From positions 124,001-188,000 of the forward strand of contig NZ_QQTO01000034.1 in assembly GCF_003351345.1 (NCBI RefSeq): a stretch of DNA of 64,000 bases, given 5' to 3'. Below the pieces are notes generated by a model that saw only the letters and a program-made list of their open reading frames with translations, did not search any database and was not told the DNA's origin. The DNA comes from Allobosea caraganae (GTDB lineage: Bacteria; Pseudomonadota; Alphaproteobacteria; Rhizobiales; Beijerinckiaceae). Position numbers and translations under genes: made by a program. Positions 34,619-45,900 of the stretch are shown in pieces. Within the stretch, counting starts at the first letter, position 1, and every line of letters starts with the position of its first letter.

Positions 34619-34667
34619 CGCGTCATCCCCGGCAAGCTGCGCCGCGGCCGCGCTTCGGGATGACGCG
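34619..34667. repeat. Short inverted repeat
   Basis: CGCGTCATCCC at 34619-34629 and its exact complement at 34657-34667 flank a GC-rich centre. It resembles the CGTCAT-type repeats at 38145-38971 and sits between two divergent genes. Confidence 0.55.
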
Positions 34668-34693
34668 CACCAGTTCGAGGACGCGCCGAAGCC

Positions 34694-35896
34694 ATGGCAA
34701 CTGACATCGCGATCATCGGCGCAGGCCCTTCCGGCCTGATCGCCGCGGAGCGGCTGGCCGGTGCCGGCCATAGCGTCACGCTCTATGACCGCATGCCCTC
34801 GCCGGCCCGCAAACTCCTGCTCGCCGGGCGCGGCGGGCTGAACCTGACCCATTCCGAGCCTTTCGACGCGTTCCTCCCCCGCTATCGCGAAGCCGCCCCC
34901 TGGCTCGAGCCCGCCCTGCGCGCCTTCCCGCCGCAGGCGCTGCGCGACTGGGCCGACGAGCTCGGCCAGGAAACCTTCATCGGCAGCAGCGGCCGCGTCT
35001 TCCCGAAGGCGATGAAGGCCTCGCCGCTGCTGCGCGCCTGGTTGCGCCGGCTGGAGGCGCTCGGCGTGACCTTCGCCCCGCGCCACCAGTGGCGCGGCTG
35101 GAATGAGGATGGCGCGCTGCTCTTCGACCATGATGGTGCGGCCGTTGAGGTCCGCCCCGCCGCGACGCTGTTCGCGCTCGGCGGTGCGAGCTGGCCGCGG
35201 CTTGGCTCCGATGGCGGCTGGGCGTCGCTGCTGGCCGAGCGCGGCATCGCCATATCGCCGCTCCGCCCCGCCAATGGCGGCTTCGCCATCGCCTGGTCGC
35301 CGGTCCTGCGCGAGCGCTTCGCCGGCCAGCCGCTGAAGCGCATCGCCATCCGCTTTGGCGACGAGGAGGCGAGGGGCGAGGCGATGATCGATGCCGCAGG
35401 GCTTGAGGGTGGCGCGGTCTACGCGCTCTCAGCCAGCCTGCGCCAGGCGATCCTGCGCGACGGCACGGCGACTGTTACGCTCGACCTCCGTCCTGATCTC
35501 GACCAGCCCCGCCTTGCCGAGCGCCTCGCCAGCCGCCGCAAGGGCGAGACCTTGAGCAACCACCTGCGCAAGGCCGCCGGCCTCTCCCCCGTCGCGATCA
35601 CGCTGCTGCGCGAACCCGGTCGCCTTCCTGAGGAGCCCGCCGCGCTCGCCGCCCTGATCAAGGCCCTGCCGCTGACGCTCAGCGGTCTCAGCCCGATCGA
35701 GCGCGCCATCTCGACCGCGGGCGGCATCGCGCTGGCCGAACTCGACGACAACCTCATGCTGAAGCGCCTGCCCGGCGCCTTCGCCGCCGGCGAGATGCTC
35801 GACTGGGAGGCGCCGACCGGCGGCTACCTGCTCCAGGCCTGCTTCGCCACCGGCGTCGCTGCCGCGGCGGGACTGGAAAGCTGGCTGCGACGTTAG
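34694..35896 (+). CDS. NAD(P)/FAD-dependent oxidoreductase (BaiN/TIGR03862-like flavoprotein)
   Basis: This 400-aa flavoprotein begins with the FAD-binding Rossmann motif IAIIGAGPSGLIAAERL. It continues with PARKLLLAGRGGLNLTHSEP, which is characteristic of the HI0933/BaiN group. Near the C terminus STAGGIALAELDDNLMLKRLPGAFAAGEMLDWEAPTGGYLLQAC matches the second FAD-contact region. The family includes bile-acid modifying enzymes but most members have no known substrate. The length fits the TIGR03862 subgroup, a name from memory. It is transcribed toward the sheath gene, 88 bases away. Confidence 0.85.
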   Translation: MATDIAIIGAGPSGLIAAERLAGAGHSVTLYDRMPSPARKLLLAGRGGLNLTHSEPFDAFLPRYREAAPWLEPALRAFPPQALRDWADELGQETFIGSSGRVFPKAMKASPLLRAWLRRLEALGVTFAPRHQWRGWNEDGALLFDHDGAAVEVRPAATLFALGGASWPRLGSDGGWASLLAERGIAISPLRPANGGFAIAWSPVLRERFAGQPLKRIAIRFGDEEARGEAMIDAAGLEGGAVYALSASLRQAILRDGTATVTLDLRPDLDQPRLAERLASRRKGETLSNHLRKAAGLSPVAITLLREPGRLPEEPAALAALIKALPLTLSGLSPIERAISTAGGIALAELDDNLMLKRLPGAFAAGEMLDWEAPTGGYLLQACFATGVAAAAGLESWLRR

Positions 35897-35984
35897 GGCA
35901 GCTTTGTCGAAAGACTGTCGGATAAGCCTGCTAAGCACCTGAACAGGCCGCGCTCTGCGGCCGGCATCAGGGCAGGGGCAGACG

Positions 35985-37715
35985 ATGACGGGCGAGGATC
36001 GGCCGCAGGGCGGCGTTCACCTGAATGCCGGTTTCGGAGGGCTGCAGGCCCGCACGCCGCGCGAAATCGGCGCGGCGCCCCGCTTCGAGCTCATGATCGT
36101 CGGCGCCTTCGGCGGCGAGACCGGCCTTCGCGACCTCACCAACGAGGACATCGCCTCCGCGCTCGCCGGCCATGGCGCGAGCCTGCGCTTCGACGTGCCC
36201 AACCATCTCGGCAGCGAACCGCCCGCGCTCGCGATCGACCTCTCGATTCGCACGCTGCGCGACCTCGACCCGAAGACGCTTGCCGGCCGCGTGCCGGAGA
36301 TCGTCAAGGCCGAGGCAATCGCGCAGCAGGTCGCCCGCACCGGCTCGCTCGCCGGGCTCGACACCGAGGCCAAGAGCCCGCGCTTCGACAAGCTGACCGC
36401 GGCGCTGGCCCAGCGGCTCCCCGCGCAACGCCCCGCAGCCGCCAGTTCCATGCCGGCTGCAGCCGAAGACAACTCCCTCGACAGCCTCCTCTCGCTGGTC
36501 GACGTGCCCGGCGCGTCGCGGCAGGCCGATCCCGCCAGCGCGGCCATCTCGGCCTTCCTCTCCTCCACCCGCGAGGCGCAGAGCACGCCCGCGACCGCAC
36601 CCACTAATCGCCCCGACGCCATTGCCCGCCAGATCGAGGCGATCGCCGCGCATCCCGCCTGGCTCGCGACCGAGGCCGCCTGGCGCGGCTTGAAGCTCGT
36701 CCTCTCTGCCCGCGGTCGCGGCATCAAGCCGTCACTCAAGCTCTGGGACATCGGCGGCGCCGGCCTCAGCGAAGCCCTCGCCGACGATGGCCTCATCGCG
36801 GCGCTGGCCGAGCACGCCGAAGACTCGCGCTGGGGCGCGATCCTGGTCATTGGCGCGCTCGGCACCTCCGCCGCCGATCTCGAGGCGCTGCGCCATCTCG
36901 CCCTGCTCGGCTATGGCAGCCAGACCCCGGTCATCGTCTCGCTGGCCGCCGATTTCTTCGGCAAGCCCGCGAGCGAGGTCGCGGCGATGGACAATCCCGC
37001 CGCCCTGCTCGACGGCCCCGCCCATGCCGCCTGGCGCGGCCTGCGCGACCGGGAGGAAAGCCAGTTCCTCTTCGCCTGCTGGAACGATGTCGTGCTGCGC
37101 GCCGGCGCGGGCGAAGCGCCGCTCTGGGGCGATGCCGGCCTGGTCGTCGCCGCGCAGATCCTTGCCAGCCTGTCGCGCATGGGCTGGCCGACCGAGATCC
37201 TCGGCAGCGGCAATCCGGTCGAAGGGCTCGACGTGGTCGAGACGCCGGTGCGCGGCGGCAGGACCATCGCCCTGCCGCTGCGCGCGCCGCTCGATGCCGC
37301 CATGGCCCGCGATCTCGCCCGCGACGGGCTGATCGCGCTCACCGCCCGGGCCGATCGCGACCAGGCCTGGCTGGTCCGCGCCGCCGCCGTCCACCAATAC
37401 GGCGCCGTCACCGACGAGATGAAGGCGGCGATGGAGGGTTTTGCCGGCCTGCCCTTCCGCTTCGTCTCGAGCCTGCTGGAATCGGTCAGCCGCGAGCTGG
37501 TCGAGACCTTGCCGCGCGGCGCCTCCGCGGCCGACGCGGCTGCGATGATCGAGCAGGCGCTCAGTGATCTCATCCAGACCAGCGGGCCGGGTGCTTCTGT
37601 CACCGTCTCGTCCGTGGCACCCTCGGGCGAGGCCGCCCGCGCCCTCGAGGTCTCGGTCACGCTCGGCCGCGAGGTGATGGGCGGCTTCGGCTTCTCCTTC
37701 GACATCGAGGCTTGA
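35985..37715 (+). CDS. Orphan type VI-like contractile sheath protein, TssB-TssC fusion
   Basis: This 576-aa protein combines two sheath subunits. Residues about 20-125 resemble TssB/VipA (PRFELMIVGAFGGETGLRDLT, IRTLRDLDPKTLAGRVPEIV). A Pro/Ala/Ser-rich linker spans about 140-205. From there it resembles TssC/VipB, with IARQIEAIAAHPAWLATEAAWRGLKLVL, ESQFLFACWNDVVLR and GDAGLVVAAQILASLSRMGWP. In type VI systems these proteins stack into the contractile sheath around an Hcp tube. No Hcp, ClpV, TssK, VgrG or baseplate gene is in this window, so it is an orphan or its partners are elsewhere. The ribosome site is GGGCAGGGGCAG. Homology is convincing; a contractile role is inferred. Confidence 0.8.
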   Translation: MTGEDRPQGGVHLNAGFGGLQARTPREIGAAPRFELMIVGAFGGETGLRDLTNEDIASALAGHGASLRFDVPNHLGSEPPALAIDLSIRTLRDLDPKTLAGRVPEIVKAEAIAQQVARTGSLAGLDTEAKSPRFDKLTAALAQRLPAQRPAAASSMPAAAEDNSLDSLLSLVDVPGASRQADPASAAISAFLSSTREAQSTPATAPTNRPDAIARQIEAIAAHPAWLATEAAWRGLKLVLSARGRGIKPSLKLWDIGGAGLSEALADDGLIAALAEHAEDSRWGAILVIGALGTSAADLEALRHLALLGYGSQTPVIVSLAADFFGKPASEVAAMDNPAALLDGPAHAAWRGLRDREESQFLFACWNDVVLRAGAGEAPLWGDAGLVVAAQILASLSRMGWPTEILGSGNPVEGLDVVETPVRGGRTIALPLRAPLDAAMARDLARDGLIALTARADRDQAWLVRAAAVHQYGAVTDEMKAAMEGFAGLPFRFVSSLLESVSRELVETLPRGASAADAAAMIEQALSDLIQTSGPGASVTVSSVAPSGEAARALEVSVTLGREVMGGFGFSFDIEA

Positions 37716-37824
37716 GCCGGCGCGAGATTTCTGTCTCACTCGCGCGTTGACCGCGCTGCCGGCGAAGTGCCGCAGCGGCTGTATTGGCGTGGGCCGGACG
37801 CCTGATCCGAAAGTGAGGCCTGCG

Positions 37825-38106
37825 ATGACGGAGCGAAAGCGCAAATGGTCGGGCAAGGTGACGCGCGAGAGCGATGCGCTCGACCTTGAGACATCGGTCT
37901 TCGCCTCGGACGATCCGCGCCGCATCGCGCGCTCGCTGAAGCGCTCGGCCGAGATGAGCCACCGGCGCAAGTCGAGCCCGTTCCGCTCGGCCATGTCGAT
38001 GCTGAGTTTCTACGTCAACCGCGCCGGCACGAACCTGCCGGAGGAGAGGCTCAAGACGCTCGACGCCGCCAAGCACCGGCTGCGCCAGCTCTTCCACCGC
38101 GAGTGA
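37825..38106 (+). CDS. DUF3175 family small basic protein
   Basis: This 93-aa protein starts MTERKRKWSGKVTRESDALD at ATG 37825; the frame is open upstream but that part is not coding-like. The conserved core FASDDPRRIARSLKRSAE and SPFRSAMSMLSFYVNRAGTNL matches DUF3175. It is very basic and could bind nucleic acid, but no function is known to me. It follows the sheath gene by about 110 bases. Confidence 0.85.
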   Translation: MTERKRKWSGKVTRESDALDLETSVFASDDPRRIARSLKRSAEMSHRRKSSPFRSAMSMLSFYVNRAGTNLPEERLKTLDAAKHRLRQLFHRE

Positions 38107-38144
38107 TCGCCGGCTGTCTTCCACCCGTCGGCAGCACCCTCCGC

Positions 38145-38272
38145 CGTCATGGCCGGGCTTGTCCCGACCATCCACGTCTTCACGCCGGATCGACCGGGCG
38201 AAACCAGCGATCGGCCATGCCCGCCATCAGCGCCGCAAGGCGTGGATGCCCGGGACAAGCCCGAGCATGACG
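38145..38272. repeat. Long inverted repeat of the CGTCATG family, copy A
   Basis: Two 32-base arms, 38145-38176 and 38241-38272, are complementary at 28 positions. They contain GGGCTTGTCCCG and end CATCCACG. The element fills the gap between the DUF3175 and GIY-YIG genes and can form a long hairpin. Confidence 0.8.
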
Positions 38273-38329
38273 GCGGAGGGCTTCATCGGCGGTCTTGCGG
38301 CTGTCGTCGCCGCTCTCCATCCTGCCGGC

Positions 38330-38623
38330 ATGAAGCAGAAGGGCGGCTGGGTCTACATCATGACGAACCGGCCCAACGGCACGCTCTATCTCGGTGTGAC
38401 GAACGACCTGTCGCGCCGCGTCTACGAGCACCGCGAAGGGCTCCTCAAGGGCTTCACCAGGACATACGGCCTCAAGCGCCTCGTCTGGTACGAATGGCAT
38501 GACGAGATCGAGCTGGCGATCCAGCGCGAGACCTCGATGAAGCGCTGGTACCGCGCCTACAAGACCCGCACGATCATGGCGCGCAACCCGGACTGGAACG
38601 ACCTCTACGACGAATTGGCCTGA
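38330..38623 (+). CDS. GIY-YIG nuclease superfamily protein
   Basis: This 97-aa protein has the motif WVYIMTNRPNGTLYLGVTND, which carries the two GIY-YIG strands (VYI and YLG), followed by DLSRRVYEHREG with the conserved Arg and a Glu in AIQRETSMKRWYR. It matches the small single-domain UPF0213/YhbQ-like group. Those proteins are suspected structure-specific DNA nucleases. I started at ATG 38330; the earlier in-frame Met lies within the repeat. It stands between repeat elements, so it may have moved with them. Confidence 0.85.
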   Translation: MKQKGGWVYIMTNRPNGTLYLGVTNDLSRRVYEHREGLLKGFTRTYGLKRLVWYEWHDEIELAIQRETSMKRWYRAYKTRTIMARNPDWNDLYDELA

Positions 38624-38650
38624 CGCGCCCGGTGCCCGCTGGGCCGTCAT

Positions 38651-38971
38651 CGTCATGCTCGCCCGTGTGGCGAGCATCCTCGCCTTGGCGCAGCCAGAGG
38701 CAAAGCGCCGACGGCCCCGTCTGTCCCCCAGACGCCCCTCCCGTCATGCTCGGGCTTGTCCCGAGCATCCACGCCTTGCGACGTGTGGAGCGGGTGGAGG
38801 GCAAGAAGGCGCCCGCTGCGCCAGGCCTCAGCGTGGCAAAGACGTGGATGGTCGGCACAAGGCCGACCATGACGCGTGTGATTTCACGGAATGACCTATT
38901 CGTGTGTACTGCCTATCGAGCCGCTACCGTCATGCTCGCCCTTGTGGCGAGCATCTACGCCTTGCAACGTG
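38651..38971. repeat. Cluster of CGTCATG-family repeats, copies B to D
   Basis: Copy B is at 38651-38690. Copy C has a left arm 38742-38780 and a right arm 38843-38874. Copy D is at 38928-38971. Each begins CGTCATGCTCG and continues to CCACGCCTTG or close to it. They are related to copy A at 38145-38272. Unit lengths and spacing vary, so this is a cluster of dispersed repeats, not a CRISPR array. Confidence 0.7.
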
Positions 38972-39246
38972 CCGAGTAGACGGAAGGCCCTTGGGAATCC
39001 CGTTGCATCGGGCTTAGCAATGATTGAGGTATCGACGGCTGCTCGCGGTCAAGCATGACAGTGGCACTGCCCCATCCCCTAGCTAGCCCAAGTTTCTGAT
39101 AGCCGCGCGTGCAGGTTGTTGCAAACAAAGCGCATTAGCGCTGAGGTTTGCGTCCTCTTGTATTGCGAATGCGACGAACTGACGGAATCATAGGGCTTTC
39201 CGAAGCAGCCTGCGACCAATCCTTGCGATTTTGCCGCCCGTATGCT

Positions 39247-39281
39247 AACAAACAAAAACGGCGGGGCCTTAGGCCCCGCCG
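39247..39281 (-). terminator. Strong intrinsic terminator, minus strand
   Basis: Read on the minus strand, an 11-bp stem (CGGCGGGGCCT and complement, 39259-39281) is followed by TTTTTGTTTGTT. This is a textbook rho-independent terminator, but no annotated minus-strand gene lies just upstream, which points to a short RNA or small gene ending here. Confidence 0.75.
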
Positions 39282-39450
39282 CTCTGACTCTACAACAAGA
39301 GCAATGGGTAGCGAACGGGTACCAGCCGCCGCCGCCCGGAGATGCCATTCTCCATTGAGCTCTTCCCCTTTCTCACGGCGGTCCATCCGCCGGTATGCCA
39401 CACTACGGAGGCCCCGGAACCTACCGGGGCCTTTGTCGCGTTCCCGCGAC
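39250..39450 (-). ncRNA. Candidate small RNA, about 200 nt
   Basis: A promoter-like TTGAAT-17-TATAGA (-35 at 39480-39485, -10 at 39457-39462, minus strand) would start a transcript near 39450. The transcript carries a perfect 9-bp hairpin (39409-39432) near its 5' end and stops at the terminator at 39259-39281. It also encodes a possible 21-residue peptide starting at 39355. No family is recognised. The call rests on signal arrangement only. Confidence 0.35.
39290..39355 (-). CDS. Possible 21-aa small ORF inside the candidate RNA
   Basis: ATG at 39355 is preceded by AGGGGAAGAG, and the frame ends at TAG 39290, just before the terminator stem. The peptide MENGISGRRRLVPVRYPLLL is basic with a hydrophobic end. 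It could be a small membrane-active protein, a leader peptide, or chance. Confidence 0.25.
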   Translation of the reverse strand: MENGISGRRRLVPVRYPLLLL

Positions 39451-39551
39451 GGTAACTCTATACAGCGACCGCATATCGCATTCAAGCGAGATTTCGTTGC
39501 GCTGCCTCTCCGAGTTGTGTAAATCTAGAAGGGGAACGGAAGGGGCACATC

Positions 39552-40037
39552 ATGTCTGACACGGCATATCGGAATGCGGCGGCCCGGCGCGATGCCTTTG
39601 CCAAGGAAATTAATAAGCTACAACAAAGGCTTGAGGAGGTTCGTCGCGAAGTGGCCCGCATCGATAAATTCCTGCACGATTGGGTTGAATTCGCTGGCGG
39701 TATGCCGCCCGGTGTCGCTGTGGATAGCGTGCATGTGGCCGATTCCAGGGAGGATACGCCTCGGCCTCGCCCTAAAAATCCCTCCAAGGAGGTCGTAATC
39801 GAATCGGCTCTGGAGATCATACGCGAATACGGCAAGCCAATGAATAGATCTGATCTGTTCCACTCCCTCGCAAAACAAGGTGTTGTCCTTGAGGGCGCCG
39901 ATCCTGAAATGGTTCTCTCAACGATGCTGTGGCGTATGCGGAAAAAAATCGCTCGGCTTCCGAATTTCGGATACTGGCCGGCCAATCTTCCATACGAACC
40001 GGCCAGCTATACGCCGCCGCCAGATGTATTCGGCTAA
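39552..40037 (+). CDS. Winged-helix/coiled-coil protein of unknown function
   Basis: This 161-aa protein starts at 39552 behind GGAAGGGGC. Residues about 10-55 form a charged coiled coil (AFAKEINKLQQRLEEVRREV). Residues about 85-150 look like a HARE-type winged helix, with EVVIESALEIIREYGKPMNR, LFHSLAKQGVVL and STMLWRMRKKIARL. HARE-HTH modules occur in chromatin proteins and in restriction or defence systems. Codon use and base composition are less GC-rich than in neighbours, suggesting horizontal transfer. It ends 57 bases from the end of uvrB, convergent. No specific function can be assigned. Confidence 0.6.
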   Translation: MSDTAYRNAAARRDAFAKEINKLQQRLEEVRREVARIDKFLHDWVEFAGGMPPGVAVDSVHVADSREDTPRPRPKNPSKEVVIESALEIIREYGKPMNRSDLFHSLAKQGVVLEGADPEMVLSTMLWRMRKKIARLPNFGYWPANLPYEPASYTPPPDVFG

Positions 40038-40094
40038 TAGCGATTAGCAGTCTTCGCGGTCTGCGGGGCACTGCCTTTCAACTCAGCGCGTTTG

Positions 40095-42797
<2,703 letters not shown>

Positions 42798-42881
42798 GGC
42801 CGCAATATGGGGCGGAACGCGGCCGGGCGCGAGGGGTAAGCGCCTGCGGAGGGCGGATAGCTGACAGGAGTTGACAGCAGT

Positions 42882-42895
42882 ACGTTACGCAACGT
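42882..42895. promoter_or_regulatory. Inverted repeat in the uvrB / MmeI-like divergent promoter region
   Basis: ACGTT and AACGT are separated by ACGC in the 141 bases between the two divergent genes. It lies 43 bases before the MmeI-like start and could be an operator controlling the restriction enzyme. The arms are short, so confidence is limited. Confidence 0.35.
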
Positions 42896-42938
42896 TAGAT
42901 TGCATATAGCAATTCTAGCACGCATTGGGAGTGCGGCC

Positions 42939-45900
42939 ATGTCGGGGGGCGGGGCCGGGGCGAGCAGCGCGGAGGTCGAGGCCTTCGTCGCGCGCTGGCG
43001 CATCTCGGAAGGGGCGGAGCGCGCGGCCTACGCCCAGTTCCTTGACGAATTCTGCGCGCTGCTTGGCGTCGGCGGGCCGCAGCCGCCGACCAGCGATCCG
43101 GAGGCGGTGACCTATCGCTTCGAATACCCGGTGAAGTTCCACGATGCCGCCGGGGGCAGCTCGACCGGCCGCATCGACCTCTACAGCAAGGGCTGCTTCG
43201 TGCTGGAGGCCAAGCAGAGCCGGCTGAAGGGCGGGAGCAAGGAGGTGCTGCCGGCGCAGGGCGATCTGCCCTTGGCCGAGCCGGCCGGGCCGCGCGGCCG
43301 GCGCGGCGCCGACCGCGCCTGGGACGTGCTGATGCTCAACGCCCGCAGGCAGGCGGAGGATTACGCCAAGGCGCTGCCGGCGGCGCATGGCTGGCCGCCC
43401 TTCCTGATCATCTGCGATGTCGGGCACTGCTTCGAATTCTATGCCGACTTCACCGGGCAGGGGAAGAACTACGTCCAGTTCCCCGACCGGCAGAGCTATC
43501 GCGTCTATCTCGACGACCTCCACAAGCCGGAGATCCGCCAGCGCATCGCCACGATCTGGACCGAGCCGCAGACGCTCGACCCGACGCGCTACGCGGCGCG
43601 GGTGACCCGCGGCATCGCCGAGCGGCTGGCGGCGGTGTCGAAGGCGCTGGAGCGCCAGCATGACCCGGAGGAGGTGGCGCTGTTCCTGATGCGCTGCCTG
43701 TTCACGATGTTCGCCGAGGACGTCGCGCTGATCCGCAAGGACTCGTTCAAGACCCTGCTGCGCGAATGCCGCGACGACCCGTCCTCCTTCCTGCCGCTGG
43801 TCTCGGAGCTTTGGCAGGCCATGGACAAGGGCGAGTACTCGACCTCCGTCCGCGAGCGGATGAAGCGCTTCAACGGCAAGCTCTACGAGGACGCCAGGGT
43901 CTTTCCGCTTGGACGCGAGGAGATCGGAGAATTGCTGGCCGCGGCCGAGCACGATTGGAAGGAGGTCGAGCCGGCGATCTTCGGCACCTTGCTGGAGCAG
44001 GCGCTCGATCCGACCGAGCGGGCCAGGCTCGGCGCGCACTACACGCCGCGCGCCTATGTCGAGCGGCTCGTGGTGGAGACCGTGATCGCGCCGCTGCGCG
44101 AGGATTGGCGCGCCGTGCTCGGCGCCGCCCAGCAGGCGCGCGATACCGGCGACGCCAAGAAGGCGCTGGTGTTGGTCGAGGGTTTTCACGCCGAGCTCTG
44201 CCGGACGCGGGTGCTCGATCCCGCCTGCGGGACGGGGAATTTCCTCCATGTCGCGCAGGAGCTGATGAAGAAGCTCGAAGCCGAGGTGCTGGAAGCGGCG
44301 GGCGAGCTCGGCAGCCGCGAGCGGCTGGGCGGCATTGCCGACCTCTATGTCGGGCCGCACCAGTTCCTCGGCATGGACATGAACCGGCGGGCGGTGGCGA
44401 TCGCCGATCTCGTGCTCTGGATCGGTCACTTGCAATGGCACTTTCGCACGCGCGGCCTGGCGTCCCGGGAGCCGATCCTCGAAAAGCTCGACCATATCTA
44501 CAAGCGCGACGCCGTGCTGTGCTGGGATGGCTGGCCGATCCCGCAATGGCTTGATGGCAAGGAGGCGCTGCCGAACCCGCGCCGTCCGGACTGGCCGGAG
44601 GCCGAGTTCATCGTCGGTAACCCGCCCTTCATGGGCGGCAAGGACATCCGCGCCCGCCAGGGCGACGCCTATGTCGAGGCGCTCCGGGCGGCGCATCCGC
44701 AGATGAACGAGAGCGCCGACCTCGTGATGTACTGGTGGGACCGCGCCGCCGAATTGCTGACGCGGACCGGCACGGTGCTGCGCCGCTTCGGCTTCGTCAC
44801 CACGAACTCGATCACCCAGGTCTTCCAGCGCCGCGTCGTCGAGCGCCACCTCAACGCGAAGAAGCCGGTCTCGCTGCTGCTGGCGATTCCCGACCATCCC
44901 TGGACCAAGGCGGGGCGGGACACGGCGGCGGTGCGGATCGCGATGACGGTGGTTGCTGCCGGACGGCATGAAGGGCGGCTGCGGGAGGTGGTGTCGGAGG
45001 CGGCGCTCGATACGGATCAGCCGGAGATCGAGCTGAGCGAGCGCGTGGGGCGGATCAGCGCTGACTTATCCGTAGGTGCCGATGTCACGCAGGCGGCAGG
45101 CTTGCTGGCGAACGAGGGATTGAGTTCGCGGGGCATGATGCTGTTTGGCGCGGGATTCATCGTGACCGAGGTGGAAGCGAGGGCGTTAGGACTCGGTCGG
45201 CGCGAGGGCTTGGAGAAGTATATTCGCCAGTACCGTAACGGCCGCGATCTTATGGCCAAGCCGCGTGGGGTGATGGTGATTGATCTGTTCGGGCAAAGTT
45301 CAGAGCAGGTCCGCGAACGATTTCCAGAGGTCTACCAACATGTCCTGCGAACGGTGAAAATCGAACGTGACCGTAATCGTGATGCAGATATCAAGAAGCG
45401 ATGGTGGCTCTTTGGCAGAACGCGAGACGAGATACGCCCGGCTCTTGTTAACCTCCAACGCTATATCGCGACGGTTGAAACAGCCAAGCATCGCGTCTTC
45501 CAGTTCCTCGACCGCAGCATCCTGCCCGACAACATGCTGGTCGCGGTTGGTCTGTCAGATGCCTTCCATCTCGGGGTACTCTCATCCCGCTTCCATTCGA
45601 CCTGGGCCCTACGGGCCGGCGGCTGGCTCGGCATCGGAAATGACCCGCGCTATTCCAAATCCCGTTGCTTCGACCCGTTTCCCTTCCCCGATGCGACCGA
45701 GACCCAAAAGCAGGCGATCCGAAAGCCTACCGAATTGCTCGACGCGCTGCGCAAGCTCGTGCTCGACGAGCATCCCGACCTGACGCTCACCAGGCTCTAC
45801 AACGTCCGCGAAGCCATCCGCGCCGGCCGCCGCCTCACGCCGGCCGAGGCCGATATCCGCGATCGCGGCTTCGTCCTCATCCTGAACGAGCATCACGACG

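Larger units (their letters stand above)
38972..39551. other. Lower-GC intergenic region with a candidate small transcription unit
   Basis: No protein gene of normal size is convincing here. The region holds a minus-strand promoter match at 39457-39485, a hairpin at 39409-39432 and a strong minus-strand terminator at 39247-39281. Base composition is less GC-rich than the flanks, which suggests acquired DNA linked to the winged-helix gene at 39552. Confidence 0.45.

Noticed and set aside
38651..38971. Repeats considered as a CRISPR array
   Set aside because: Unit lengths and spacings are irregular, the units are palindromic over long arms, and no cas gene is near.
38972..39551. tRNA, tmRNA or attachment site
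   Set aside because: No cloverleaf, T-loop consensus or integrase gene was found; the hairpins fit terminator-type structures instead.
42915..44969. 684-codon open frame on the minus strand
   Set aside because: It is antisense to the MmeI-like gene and shows only low-complexity sequence.
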